Source: Stictocephala bisonia
Taxonomy: Eukaryota; Arthropoda; Insecta; Hemiptera; Membracidae
Direction of reading: 5' to 3'
Length of the DNA stretch: 64,000 nt
Assembly (NCBI GenBank): GCA_035578905.1
Contig: JAQJVL010000162.1
Coordinates: 592,160 to 656,159 of the forward strand
The position numbers and the translations under genes were made by a program. How positions within the stretch are numbered: position 1 is the first letter of the stretch; each line of letters starts with the position of its first letter. Below the pieces are notes generated by a model. It saw nothing but the letters and a program-made list of their open reading frames with translations, was not told the DNA's origin and did not search any database. Shown in pieces: positions 10,419 to 26,534 of this stretch.

Positions 10419-10616
10419 TTGTTAGCTTTGTCCATGCATAAAACTTCCGCGAAGAAGTGCTGCAACGCAAGCGTGGACAAGTGGCCAGCCCGCAAAAACG
10501 TGTACTTATTTAGAAAAATTCACCAATTCTCTAAAGAAGTTAACGAATTTGTTAATGTGTTAGTATTTTTGAGTTCTGCATTAATTCGGGAAGTTTTTAA
10601 GATATTTGGGCATTAG
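10419..10616 (+). other. Short open frame, unrecognised
   Basis: A 65-codon frame between the dead transposase and the transposon right end. It has no recognisable domain or splice context, and is most likely non-coding transposon DNA; listed because it covers an otherwise empty stretch. Confidence 0.15.
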
Positions 10617-10768
10617 CTTAGGGTAAAAATACATTTGCAGTCACTGTTTGAATGTAATAGGAACTTTGTTTTAAGTTAAAAAAATAAAGTTTAAACACTA
10701 TTAATTTATGTTTTTAACATTCCGAAATGCCTTAAAACTGTAAAACTATGCAAATACACTGATTAAAA

Positions 10769-10982
10769 TTATACTGTAAAAGTTTTAAGGCTCTGTGTGC
10801 ATTATTTCTTGCACAAAATTGATTTTTTCTGTTGCAGTACACATATTTTTAAAAATATTTAAAAAGTCAATAGCTCGGTAACTGTTAACAATACGATAAA
10901 TACACAAAGAACATTTTTTGTTGGAAATAATCCATATAACAAGTCTGTGAAGTTTGGACGTCGACTTTTGGGACACCCTGTA
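10769..10982 (-). mobile_element. Tc1/mariner-type terminal segment (copy A)
   Basis: On the minus strand the segment starts ACAGGGTGTCCCAAAAGTCG at 10,982, a terminal inverted repeat typical of mariner-like elements, with TA at the junction. It may be the right end of the element carrying the dead transposase at 9,137-10,029. The same segment is present in duplicate copy B, ending at 14,418. Confidence 0.55.
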
Positions 10983-12554
10983 TGTACATTTTAAACATAT
11001 ATATATCAACTTAGACAGTGGCCTAGTAAATGCTCTGTGCAAAAGAGATGAAACGAGTGGTGGGAGTGAGATAGAGAACTAATCTTCCTTCAGTTTAGTT
11101 ATATTAAAAATAGTCATGGCGACTTGAGTCATGGGCCATCTGCTAGCATTGCGATATAGTAAGTGCAAATACGTAATTAGCACCAGTGACATTTGGTTGG
11201 TTTGGTTTGAACGAAACAAGCTTAAAACAATATTAGTAAATCATTATTTAGTATTCAATTGAATAATTACTGACTATTTATATCCTGCACAATGAAATAT
11301 AGTGTACCAAATAAATATCGACTAATGTAACGTGGATTAACATTTTTTTAACTAAACACTTTTGTGGAAGTTGAACTCTTTGGAGGTGGACGTTAGTCAC
11401 GCCCACAATCAACGGCAACTGAATGGAGGGATGATTCTCTCCCGTTGCCGATAGTCCTATGTGCGCTATATTTAACCCGCACCCTTTGTTGTCATAGGGT
11501 AAACATATACCAATATACGTAGTTAAAACTTTATTCTGCTCTAATTTTATTTAAAATTTAATGAAAAATTGCAATAACATTTGATTAAATATTTACCTTA
11601 ACAAAATTAGTGCTCTCCAATCGTAATATTGCTTTGGTGCACACGGTAACAATTCAGTTTCCTTTGAATTTTTGTTTACATCACATCACATAACAATCAT
11701 AACTTCGGTTAATTTCATAAATGGTTTCTTTTTCGTAAAATGTTTTGCCATAACTCAACTCTTAGTCATATATCCACATCACTATTACAGCTGAATAAAC
11801 TGAATTATGAATTGTTACTATAGTAAATTATTTATATTGTTTGAATAATTAACATTTTTGTTATTTATACTAACTTATAATAGGCCTATTTATTTTACAC
11901 TAAAGCTACCATGTGTATAAATAAAAACAATTTATTAAATTCATAACAATAATTAAATGTGAAAGTACTTTTACATATGAGGAATCGATCCAAAGAACTG
12001 AAGAAATTAAGCCAAATTTGGAGTTTCCCTCCACTGCCTTATAGTGCAACGAATTAAAAGGTCCTTAAACAAATATATGGCACCAAGAGGAAAGAGATAC
12101 ATGGCCAGTTAGACAAGCAGGAACCACAAATGTATTACTGTCTCTTACACCTTATTTATCTCAATTCCTGTTTATTACATTGTTTCCACCTGCAAGTCTG
12201 CACTTGAAGTTGTTAGTTTTGTGAATTCCTCCAATTTGAAGTAAAAATTTCATTTTATTGAATAGATAAAATTGTTATGCACAAGATGTATATATCAATC
12301 GTCATAGCTAAAATGATTAACCTAATCTAAAATTAGTAGTAATACTGACATAACTATTTTAAAAAGTAAGAACGATGAAATAAAATTGCCATTACATTGA
12401 AAAAATGTACATTACGTGATAAAAAAATCTTCTATTCTATATATATATTTCTTTTTCTGTAAAAAATCTTTTCAACAACTTTTCGAACGAATTTATTTTG
12501 CAAGTGTCTTGTATAATTGCAGGGAAACAAATAAAATATTTATGTAATACCTGC

Positions 12555-13016
<462 letters not shown>

Positions 13017-13567
13017 GCGTAGTGCCCCACCATACCTGGTGGGATATTTTTGCTAAAGACTTTAAGGATCACTCTAAAAATGAATAGTGCTTGAAGTGTG
13101 AAAATCTGAAGGGACCGGAAAGTCCCTATACAACGTTGTGACGGCCCTAAATTACTCATAATTGAAATATACTCATTTCAAATTGTTATTTTTTTTAAGT
13201 TCTTCTATTCCCAATATTTTAATGACATAGTGTTTTAATTAAATAAAAATTGTTGTTTGCCTTATACTTTTTGTAAACTGTAGTCAAACAAACATAAATA
13301 CTTTTATTTATGTGCGTTTCTCTTCGTTACGTAAGTTTCAAATCGTTAATTAAAGTAGTTTTTATTACTTGGGTGTTACATTATTATTTTATTGCGTTTA
13401 AGGGGAATAAACTGAAAACTGACAAAACAAAATGTAGCGTAAATAAATTTTTATCTTTATATTGATGTAAATAAGACTGCTTGTAGTACACACAGGAGTT
13501 TAGGAAACTTTATAATACACGATAAATTTTTTAAAGTTTTTATAGTTAATGAATTGACTCAGTTTAA

Positions 13568-14195
13568 GGGGAGTCGGACACTTAAAAAATATTAAAATTT
13601 CATTTTTTTTATGTGTTATTTGTTCTTTATTTTATTGCCTTTAATTTAACACTAATTTTACATTAATCGAACAAGTACTTTTCTCAATATGACCTATTTT
13701 GTAAACCTTTACATGAATATTTTCCGACAAAACTGCTACTTGCGGTTGTAGCGTGAGTGTATATTTATTATAGTACTGATATGTAGCTGTATATTATAGT
13801 AAATATGTAGCTGAACAGCCATATGGTCCTGACATTTCAACAGAAAAACTTGAGTGCATTGGCCATGTGCAAAAGCGTATGGGTGCTTGTCTTCGTCGAC
13901 TGAAACAAAAATGTCCCAAACTAAATTGACGGATGGGAAGACAATTGGTGGTCGCGGCCGCCTTACAGATGCTGGCATAAATGAAATACAAAAGTATTTT
14001 GGCCTGGCCATTCGTAGGAATGTTAGTAGCCTAGATCAAATGAAACAAGCAATTTGGGCTGAATACTTCCACCTAGCATCATCTAATGAGGACCCTAACC
14101 ATGGCCTTTGCCCAAAAGACCCTGATACTAGGTGAAAATATCGTAAAGCCATGGAAAATAATGAGAGCTATGACCATAAGAAACACTTTCACTTT
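13568..14195 (+). mobile_element. Kolobok-like element, truncated duplicate
   Basis: Begins after TTAA (13,564-13,567) with GGGGAGTCGGACACTT, the left end of the element seen whole in copy B, and is cut off by the duplication junction. Contains the first part of the transposase relic (from 13,810) with the same frameshift and the same TGA stop as copy B. Confidence 0.7.
13810..14195 (+). pseudogene. Transposase relic, duplicate copy, truncated
   Basis: Same reading as the relic at 17,381 up to KKHFHF, then cut by the duplication boundary. The shared frameshift and stop show the gene was already dead when the segment duplicated. Confidence 0.75.
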
Positions 14196-14204
14196 TTTAT
14201 AAAT

Positions 14205-17766
<3,562 letters not shown>

Positions 17767-18639
17767 CCAAGAATTGTTATGGAAGAAATGAAACCAATCT
17801 TCAAAGATTTGTCCAAGACTGAGTTGCTTAGTAAATGTCTCCATGGTGGCACTCAGAATGCTTGCGAGTCCCTCAACAGCGTAATTTGGTCTAGACTACC
17901 AAAAAGCACTTTTGTCCTAAAAAATACTTTGTAACTTGGTATTTATGAAGCCATTAGCACTTATAATGATGGAAACATTGTTAAATGCAAAATTTTAAGC
18001 AGTCTTGGCATCACTCCTGGCATCAACTGCGTTCAGCGGATGAAACAAGTTGACGAGCTGAGGATTTTTAAAGCCGAAAAATCAATTCAAGAAATTGAAA
18101 AGAAGTGCCGGCAGAAGAGGTCTTTGGCAAAGAAGAAGCTGGATGACTTCTATGCAGAACAGGAAGATCCAGAAAACCCTTCTTATGGATCTGGGATGCA
18201 TTAGGGTATGTCAAACTATAAAACTAATACATATTGTCTGTTTTTGTTAATTTTCCGAAAGTTTAGTTTTTCTATATAAAAAATACTTTTTCTCAAGAAC
18301 CATTTGAGATATCAACACAATTTATTTTTTGTTTTAATCAGGACACAAAGAAGATTAATTTGAGCATAGGAAATGTTCCTAAGCAGTATAGTTTATTATT
18401 TAGAAAATAAATAAGCTACAAATAAAAACAAAAAAATTACAAAATATATAAAAAATCATTATTGGAAGAGATTTAACAATATCTAAATATCCTATGCTTA
18501 AAATGTGCTATGAAGCAGGACCTTTAAAATAAAAAAAGTGTAAGGTGATAGCTCAACTAATTTTTGAGAAAAAGTATTTAAAAAATGGCCAAATTAACAT
18601 GGGCAATATAGGATGTTCCCGACCCCCCTTAAGGCGATA

Positions 18640-20400
18640 GGAGGAGATACAATGTTAAATGGTATTGAGCGTTAAGCTATTCGTATTTAATTATACATGC
18701 TTAGTGTAACCACTTAAAAAGTAAAAATGTAACGCTTAAAAATCTCTTTTGTTACGTTTACATTAAACGTTATTGATTGTCATTTATGCCTCATTTATAC
18801 TTAACATGCTGAAAAATACGACAGTACTTCCGCGTTTTATTATTGTATAAAAACTGTTTAAAATACAAAAAAGGGTGTTTTAATACAACAGTTCAATCGT
18901 TTATAAAGCATTTATGAACTGAAATATAGACTAGAAATTATAAATTTATGAAACGTAGTTAAATTACATGTGAAAACTCAACGTAAAACTAGTGTACTAC
19001 GTGGTGCAATATTTTAACACATTTTAAAGTTAAATTACATGTGAAAACTCAACGTAAAACTAGTGTACTACGTGGTGCAATATTTTAACACATTTTAAAA
19101 TATATTATACAAATGTTATTTGGCAGGATCATTCGAAAATAACACAAAACACAAGCAATGACAAATTTAATATAGAAAAATTAAAACAAATGTAACAATA
19201 GTTAAAATTTGATTAATATTGAACATATGTTAAGCATATAAACCCTTCGAATGAAAACTTCCCTAATTTCACAATTCAAAAAAAACTGTTTGCTGTAAAT
19301 ATTTTCACTTTTCTCATCATTAATGATTTTTCTAACTTTAATAAGTATTTATTTTCTCTAATAATAAAAAATTGGCTTACAAATTGATTGAATTAAAATA
19401 TTACACCTTAGGCTATTAATAACATTAAAAATGTTTTAGTGGAATGAAATTATATTGTACAGGGACAAAATGAAGCGAAATCCAGATGTTCCTGCCACTT
19501 CCTGAAAGGCCTATGTAGAAGTGAGGGAGAGTTCAGAGGGGCAATATCCAATACTCCACAGGGATTGCACTTTATTAACTTCTATTTGAATGTTCACCAA
19601 TGGTTTAGAAATTCTATATACATTCTAAAAGACAACTATTAATTCTGACTTCAGTGAAAACTTTTAGTTTTGTTTTTCAGAACAATTTACAAACTTATAG
19701 AATAATACCCTGTACGTTTTATAAGCAAGAATACATATAATAAGAAAAGATACTTTTACGAGCTATCCTAAATATTAGTACCAGCCTACCTTACATCCCT
19801 TAGAGATATCAGTCCCTGACAAATGACTAAGATTTATCCTAATAATGACTAATATTTAGACGACTAATCGAGAAAATATCAATGACGTTCTCTTCTTTAT
19901 GAAAGTAGTAGAAAAACACCCATCATTCGAAGAGGTTTACGTTGATTCATATTGTGCTTTTGCATTCGGTAATACGAAACATGGGTGAATCATTAACTCT
20001 AGGTTGTTTAAACGATGTTTAACATAATCATTTTTATGAAAAAGAAATGTTTATAAAACAGACTTATAAACAATATTTACAGCTTTTATTCCCTTTGTGA
20101 AAACGTGCAGGTTCCTTCCGCTTGAAACACATTAGCTTAAAAGTGCGTTATAATATTGTACCTAGAAAAGAAGACGGTAGATATCACGCGCATCTCCCAT
20201 GACGTCACATGGGCGAAATAGCAAAAATTTACAAAAAAATACTATTCTAATTCCCTTAATTACATTTTCAGCTTCAAAACTATGTAGGTTGTTGTTTTAT
20301 TCCAACAACTGATTAATGAAATTGGTATTGTCATAGGGCTTGCATTGACACTTCTTACAGTCCTTTGGGTTCCTATATACTGATGGAATTTCAAATTAAA
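18640..20400. other. AT-rich intergenic DNA
   Basis: No gene. It contains a 71-bp direct duplication (18,961-19,102). A short frame at 19,480-19,600 hints at a reverse-transcriptase motif (NTPQG) but is too short to call. A motif at about 20,168-20,215 with TGACGTCA (20,200-20,207) recurs at 41,470-41,530. Confidence 0.5.
18961..19102 (+). repeat. 71-bp direct tandem duplication
   Basis: Two adjacent, essentially identical copies, 18,961-19,031 and 19,032-19,102, each with acgtaaaactagtgtactac. Confidence 0.95.
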
Positions 20401-20429
20401 TATAGGCCTATGTGTTAACCAGAGACGGT

Positions 20430-20515
20430 ATTAATGTCGCTGTAAAATTTAAGCTGAATTGGTCGGGTAGTTTTTGCGTGATTGAGTAACCACAGACAGA
20501 CATATCCACTAAAAT
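20430..20515 (+). repeat. Possible non-LTR retrotransposon 3' tail
   Basis: ttggtcgggtagtttttgcg and gtgattgagtaac followed by cagacagacat resemble the 3' end shared by many arthropod RTE-type elements and their SINE partners. No coding part accompanies it. Confidence 0.25.
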
Positions 20516-20849
20516 GTTTAAATAATAGTAACATTGCTGCTTATTAATGAACTGTATTTACAAAGCAGCCTCCAAATGTTACACTGTATATTTATAAGTA
20601 CTTACTGCTATAAACTTTCCGTTGGTTGTAAATACGTAATATATAGTTATGTACAGCGCATTGGTCTAATGTTGAAGCTATATGGGCTTTCACAACGTTT
20701 TAATATAAATAATGAGTTTTGGATGTGTCGTATTGTTCATTACACTGTTACGTTTGAAAAGTTATTATAAATATTCATAATTATCTTATTTAATTTATTA
20801 GCATTTATAATTATTCTTTGCGCGGGCATAAAGTGTTTAGGAGGTTTTA

Positions 20850-21480
20850 AGATATAGGTTCTATGCAAAATTTTCTCGTTACCGACTCTACTTCCACTCA
20901 ATAGTTACCATCGAGGTGGACACTACTAGAGAAGTCTGGTGTGTCCTAGTTTAGTGGTAACTATGAGGGAAGAGAACTGATTGTCAGTCAGCCAACAATC
21001 AGAACAATACTACGTGGTTCGTATTCCATGTACAACTGTAGGTCCCTCAGTTGCGATTGCTGTTGGGCTATTAAATAAATTGATCCTTCTAAGAAAAAGT
21101 TCTTTGGTTAGTAACAATGACTACACTGTTTATATAAAATTATCATATTCATTTACCCCTCATATTTTCCAATATCTCTACAATTGGCATCTTCCTAATA
21201 ATAATAATGAAGCCATGCAATATTTTAAAATATTATCTTATGTCTTTATGAATGTAATCATAGATATAAGCAGCAGTCGGTGAATACATTTGACTACCCC
21301 TAGTCGTAAAAAATTAAGTGAGGTGTAGTCAAAAGGGAATAATAGGGGTGTAAAGGAGGTGGCGACATGGTGGCGGGGTCTCTTGGGGCAGTTCCACATC
21401 CGGTCATTCCCTTTATGTCTAGGTAGATCTAGTTTATACCGTTCCATCGTAATATTATTACGATACATATGTATCGTATA
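20850..21480 (+). repeat. Long tRNA-headed SINE, near-complete copy
   Basis: Body segments shared with other copies: atactacgtggttcg, tgcgattgctgttgggctat, gactacccctagtcg and, near the 3' end, gtcattccctttatgtctag. The tRNA-like head is eroded here. It forms a tail-to-tail inverted pair with the minus-strand copy at 21,540-22,045, separated by about 60 bp that include a perfect 18-bp palindrome. Confidence 0.7.
21460..21477. repeat. Perfect 18-bp palindrome between inverted SINEs
   Basis: ACGATACATATGTATCGT is its own complement and lies between two oppositely oriented SINE copies. Confidence 0.95.
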
Positions 21481-21539
21481 AACCATTTATCGTAACAGAA
21501 ATTTAAACACAAGATTTACGATTTAAATAATATTAGTAT

Positions 21540-22045
21540 TTAAGGGCGAATGTTGTTTTTAGAATAGACGAATGAAAGTCATTGTTACTTAAATCAACTG
21601 TTCCTTACAACGAGCCATTTATTAATATCTCAATAGCCAGAGCAACTAAGTGACCTACACCTTTACGTGGAATCCGAACCACGTAGTGTTGGTTTAATTT
21701 AAAGCTAATTAACAAACCTCAAACTTAGTTCTCTTCTATAAACAACATCCGGACTTTTGACTACCATCCAAAATGGACTCTCTAGACTTCCTTAGAAGTA
21801 TCCATATCAATTACAACCACCTGGGATTTCAAACAAACAATTGGGTTAAATAAATTGTAACTGTATGTAAGTATATTTTAGTTTTAAAAATGAATTATTC
21901 GACGGTAAATTATTTAAAACTGTCATATTATGCTAGTGAAAGGACGCCTTGTCGGTATTAGGAGAGCCATGCATATAACCTACCATCAGCAAACTCCACA
22001 ACACTTTGTCCGATAGTAGCTGGGTTACAACACTGCGCCATTATT
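21540..22045 (-). repeat. Long tRNA-headed SINE, copy interrupted by about 110 bp
   Basis: On the minus strand the head reads GGCGCAGTGTTGTAACCCAG, a good A-box-like start, with ggttatatgc at the expected B-box position. The body is continuous except for about 21,825-21,940, an unrelated AT-rich insert that splits the element. Confidence 0.7.
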
Positions 22046-22151
22046 GTAATGATTAGAGTAAACTTACAAATATACGTATTATGTAGTAAGGAATATATGT
22101 GCAAGTAAATTGATTAGTTAGTGATATTTGTCACAACTACTAATATATACT

Positions 22152-22333
22152 GCAAAATAATCACGTACGACTAAACTAGCGTTACAATACTGTATCCCAA
22201 ACCAGCTGATAATTCATTAAATTTACATCAAATATCTCTGGAGCAAAATAATCACGTATGACTAAACTAGCGTTACAATACTGTATCCCAAACCAGCTGA
22301 TAATTCATTAAATTTACATCAAATATCTCTGGA
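22152..22333 (+). repeat. 91-bp direct tandem duplication
   Basis: Copies 22,152-22,242 and 22,243-22,333 are identical but for one base (acgtacg against acgtatg). Confidence 0.95.
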
Positions 22334-22547
22334 TGCGAAAAAATATTCAACTATTGTTGTAGAAATATATTTACGTTGATTTAGTTATGTCACAGATAGC
22401 TCACAGTATACGCGAAGACCATTCAAGGAGTCTGTAGGCAACATGCACTACACGACCGTGATTTGAGGAGGTGACGTCACCACGATGAACTACCCCTCTC
22501 TCTTCTAAGTAGGTGGACTGAACTAGACGCTTGTATTTGTTGAGTAC

Positions 22548-24098
22548 TGTCGGATTCAAAAAACAATGTACTCGAGTTTGAAACACTGTTACAAAATAAA
22601 TAATCATTCAATTCCTTTGTGCTGTACACATAAATATTGCTTATTTAATTCTATGTAATTTTATATACGTTTAATTTTTTTAGAAGACTCTAAGACTTTT
22701 TTATAGCAACTAGAATACAAAAAAACCAAAATGTAGGACTTTTGGAGTAAAGCTCAAATTTAAAACTTTCTAAAACAAAAAGTACTAAGGATAAGGCAGT
22801 GAAACTTTAACCACATGTGAAGATGGTTGTTTTTTGTCGTCTGTTCAAATTCTATAATTTGTACTCCTATACAAAAAACTTTCTGCTGTACTTTTTGTAA
22901 ACCTTTGCAATCTTAAATATAGCTGATCATACAAATTTCCAAAACTATTCAAAAATACCAAAATGAAGAATAAAGTAAGATTATAAAACGGTAAGTTCGA
23001 TCAAAAAATTTTACGATTTTATATCACATGGTAATTCAACAAACATCAATGTGCCTTAACACGCATGACCGACCGAGCTACTGGAAGCGGGGTTGCCAAG
23101 TCATGCAGCTGGACTTCCACCCCGTATTAGGGAACTTATAAGCTATGAATGACAGGTAGACATGTTACAGCTAAAGGCTGATCAATCACTCACAGTTTCT
23201 AGAATTCTTTAAAGTACATCCTGAAAATCACAAATGTAATGGGTGCCTATTATTTTTTAAGTAAAATTCAGCTTTTTATAAATGATATTTATATAATTTT
23301 TAATCCTGTGAATAAGTTATTTTTTAATTTGACAATCTTTTTAGAACTATACGATTTTTAAACCTGTAGTTGGAGGTCCAAGCCCTCATGATAAAAGGTA
23401 ATTAAAAATGGTTTAAATTAATTCAGATATAAAACTTGATTGATCAACTGTTCAATACTTTCACAGTAATAAACCTTTCGTACACTGTTTAAATACTTCC
23501 AGGTGCACGATTCGGCAACGTCGAAATTCTCAGTTGAAACTAGTTCTGAAGTGGCCTTGGGATTTGCTTACACATGAGCGCACATCGATGTCTGTTGACT
23601 TATCATATGATATAAAATCGCAAGACATTTTTTATATCGCACTTACCGATTTATAATCTTACTTTATTTTTCAATCCGGTTTTTTCACCGTTTTTGAAGT
23701 TTGTATGATCAGCCATTTTTAATATTGCAAAGGTTTACAACAACTCTAACGGAATATTTTGTAAAATAGTAAAAACTTTAGAATTTTGACATACTACAAA
23801 AAACAACCTTTTCCACATGTGGTTAAGGTTTCACTAACTTATATTTAGTACATTTGTTTTAGAAAGTTTTAAAATGAGCTTTACTCCAAAAGTGCTAACA
23901 TTTCGTGTGTTATTGTAATCTACCTGCTATAAAAATTCTTAAAGTATTAAAAAAAAAAACATGTAAGTTAAATTAAATTACGTAAAATTAAGCAAGATAA
24001 ATTTTGGTGTAGAATACAATGGAATCGAGTGAGTATTTATTTTCTAGCAGAGGTTCCAGCTCGAATACATTGCGTTTCGAATCCGACAGTAAGTTCAA
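22548..24098. repeat. Foldback structure: two arms of about 520 bp, inverted
   Basis: Left arm about 22,548-23,065 and the complement of right arm about 23,567-24,098 align along their whole length, starting from ctgtcggattc at the outer ends, through cttttggagtaaagctca, taaccacatgtg, ggttgttttttgt, gtaaacctttgcaat and gctgatcatacaaa, to gattttatatca at the inner ends. Identity by eye is roughly 75-80 per cent. The core between arms is about 500 bp. Either a DNA element with long terminal inverted repeats or two opposite insertions of one repeat. Confidence 0.8.
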
Positions 24099-24239
24099 TC
24101 TGGCAACGCCGCCCAGTTCACAGCCGTTCATCGCGCTTTATAGCGGACAGTTCACACGCTACGAATAATTTGTTACACTCTTTCCAATGGGGAGAGGCTA
24201 TCTGGGTTAGTTTGATGTAGTTATATGTTTTGTAATGTC

Positions 24240-25530
24240 TTGTATAATCATGTAAAGTCTAAAACGAAATCAACGAATAAATAAATAAAAACATCGAGCT
24301 AAATAAAAAAGTGTTTTTTCCGTGCAAATATCCCTATTAACCCCATCAACTTTCACCCTCCATACTGGACACCATTTATTTGACGTTACATGCCACAATA
24401 CCACTGCCACTATTACGATGCATGAAATAAGTAACAGCCCGCAGATGAAAAGAACTGACAATACTTGCCGTTGAACCTAGCAACGCCCAACGGCTGAGAC
24501 CGCTCGTCCGATTTTACTCAGAGGGGGTCTCGGTATTTTCGGTATAATATACCATAGCATAATATCACGCTAAACGGCATTGAAGAGACTAACTGCGTAG
24601 ATAGGAATAGATTATGATTGGGCCAAGAGGAAAGTGACCTGTGTGTTATATTGAGTACATATAAGAGTTTCAACAGCGAAGGGAAAGGGTTACACCACTA
24701 TACCACCGTACATCATGGCGTGAACAAATTCCTCCTTCAAGCTCCAATTTGCGAAAAACTTCCGCAAAGCTTTTAGGTGAAAAAATAACTGCAATTAACT
24801 TAACTGTACAAGTTTGATTCATCGCTATTTATTATTTTTCATCGTGTTGTTGTTATTTGAATACTAAATATTGATTTACTTTAATTGTTTAAAGCTTGAT
24901 AAGTTAGTGATAATAAATCCATACAATTGTCTGTATTTATAATGACGTATTGGGTGGGGATTAGTTCCACGCTGTCACTCCGTGGTCGACTGTCTTCCCA
25001 GTTGCTAACACTCTGTGAAAAAACACAGTGGGGGAAGAGTACTTCTATCAATTCTACCATTCAATCCATTTCTCTCACTTGGTGCATTCGGTAGGTTATT
25101 TTTGTGTGGCCTTTTAATACTACTTCATTTAAAACCAGCTGATAGTTAAAAAAGTGCTCAAGGATTTGAAAACTGATGTTTAAGTTTAACATCGTGATCA
25201 TGAAATGTTCTATAACTCTATATCTTAGTATTTTTAAGTTAAATATTATAAGGGGCTATTTTTTGTTTCTAATACAACCAAAACTGAGAAATATATTTTA
25301 TTTTTCTTTAGGTATTACCTGGTTTTGCACGATTTAAAAAAATTATATAGTTTTCGTATACATTTTTCTTCAAGCAAAATATATAAAGTTTATTTAAGAT
25401 AAAATTCTTTATAAACTCGTTAAAATATTACCCGATACATCCAGGAATTATATATATATATATTGAACTAAATTGACCTTTAAAAGTGTCTAAAGATTAA
25501 AAAAGAGTGGTTTATTTTAGCCGAGTTGGG
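24240..25530. other. Intergenic DNA, nothing recognised
   Basis: No coding resemblance, no clear repeat family. Contains small self-complementary patches only. Confidence 0.5.
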
Positions 25531-25632
25531 AAAGTAGCCGTTTGTATGCGGGTGCTTTTCACACGGCCCTGTCACCACAATAGAGCCGTGAAACACTTTA
25601 ACCCTCTCTCACCAGGTCTATATGCCAGTAAA
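25531..25632 (+). repeat. Short dispersed repeat, about 100 bp
   Basis: Contains gtttgtatgcgggtgc, ccctgtcaccacaatagagc and ccctctctcaccagg. An inverted copy lies at 33,432-33,536. No terminal structure seen. Confidence 0.75.
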
Positions 25633-25697
25633 GATGATTGAATGAATTATTTTTACTTATTCCTTCAAGCAAAGTGTTTATTTTCAAGGGGCAAGTA

Positions 25698-26161
25698 TAC
25701 AGGGTGGACAACAAAATTGGAAACGCTTTCACAACAACGTTATTTTTTGTCATATATTTGATAGTTAAATTTTTCTAAATAATTGTCTTCCATAAAGTAT
25801 AATTTTTTGTGAGAAATTTAGTTCAAACCGTTAAATAGCACATAAATAATACTGTTCAAATTAGTTACTATGACATTCAAATGATCGCTAATCTGGAAAA
25901 TATAAAACTTTTGAAGTACGGTTTGTGGCAATTAACTTCTCTTGAATAGACATTTAACTTGATACCAAACTCAACCTAGGCTTACATTGAAGATTTTCGT
26001 TCAACTCCTCGTGGTCCGTTCCCCTGAACAAATTAAATGTCGCTAATGGCGTCAAAAAGTATATTCTTTGTAACCGTAATCATGTATAAGAGAGTTCACT
26101 TAAGCAACTGAAGTCATACACAGGTTGTGAAAGCAATTCCATATTTTTTTCCCACCCAGTA
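25698..26161. mobile_element. 464-bp MITE, Tc1/mariner type, TA target duplication
   Basis: Left end TACAGGGTGGACAACAAAAT and the complement of the right end TACTGGGTGGGAAAAAAATA continue to the shared gctttcacaac, about 38 bp of imperfect terminal inverted repeat. TA flanks both sides (25,696-25,697 and 26,162-26,163). No transposase frame inside, so it is non-autonomous. Confidence 0.85.
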
Positions 26162-26534
26162 TATTAGTTTAACATATAACAATTGGGAGTTTTATTTTAA
26201 ATTTATTTTGGTGTATGAAATGAGGAAAGCCGAGATTATATAGTGATGAATCTACACAAAATATTTAAATGAAAAAATACATTGAAGGTTTTGCCAATAG
26301 ATAGAATCGGTAAGTATACGCTTACTGTTTGTAGCTATTTTATTTTAAATAAAGAAATAAGTTTTTTTTTTGAATGTGATTAAATTTTAATTAATTGATC
26401 ATGTAATTTAGATAACGTATCACTCACTGATACCTTAATAATGGGGTGTGATGCTGTTCGCGTCCACAGCAATTCTTTAAGGCCGTACGTACACCCTGGG
26501 TAATTCTAAACGAAAAATAAATCTGGTAGCTAGA

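Noticed and set aside
13736..14011. Minus-strand frames opposite the transposase relic (and at 17,307-17,582)
   Set aside because: Antisense shadows of the transposase; identical because of the segmental duplication.
19480..19610. Trace of a reverse-transcriptase motif (NTPQG followed by FINFYLNV)
   Set aside because: Only about 40 residues in two frames, no flanking LINE blocks; too weak to annotate.
24440..24560. Self-complementary patch around ggtataatatacc
   Set aside because: Short and expected at this AT content; no second copy or flanking structure.
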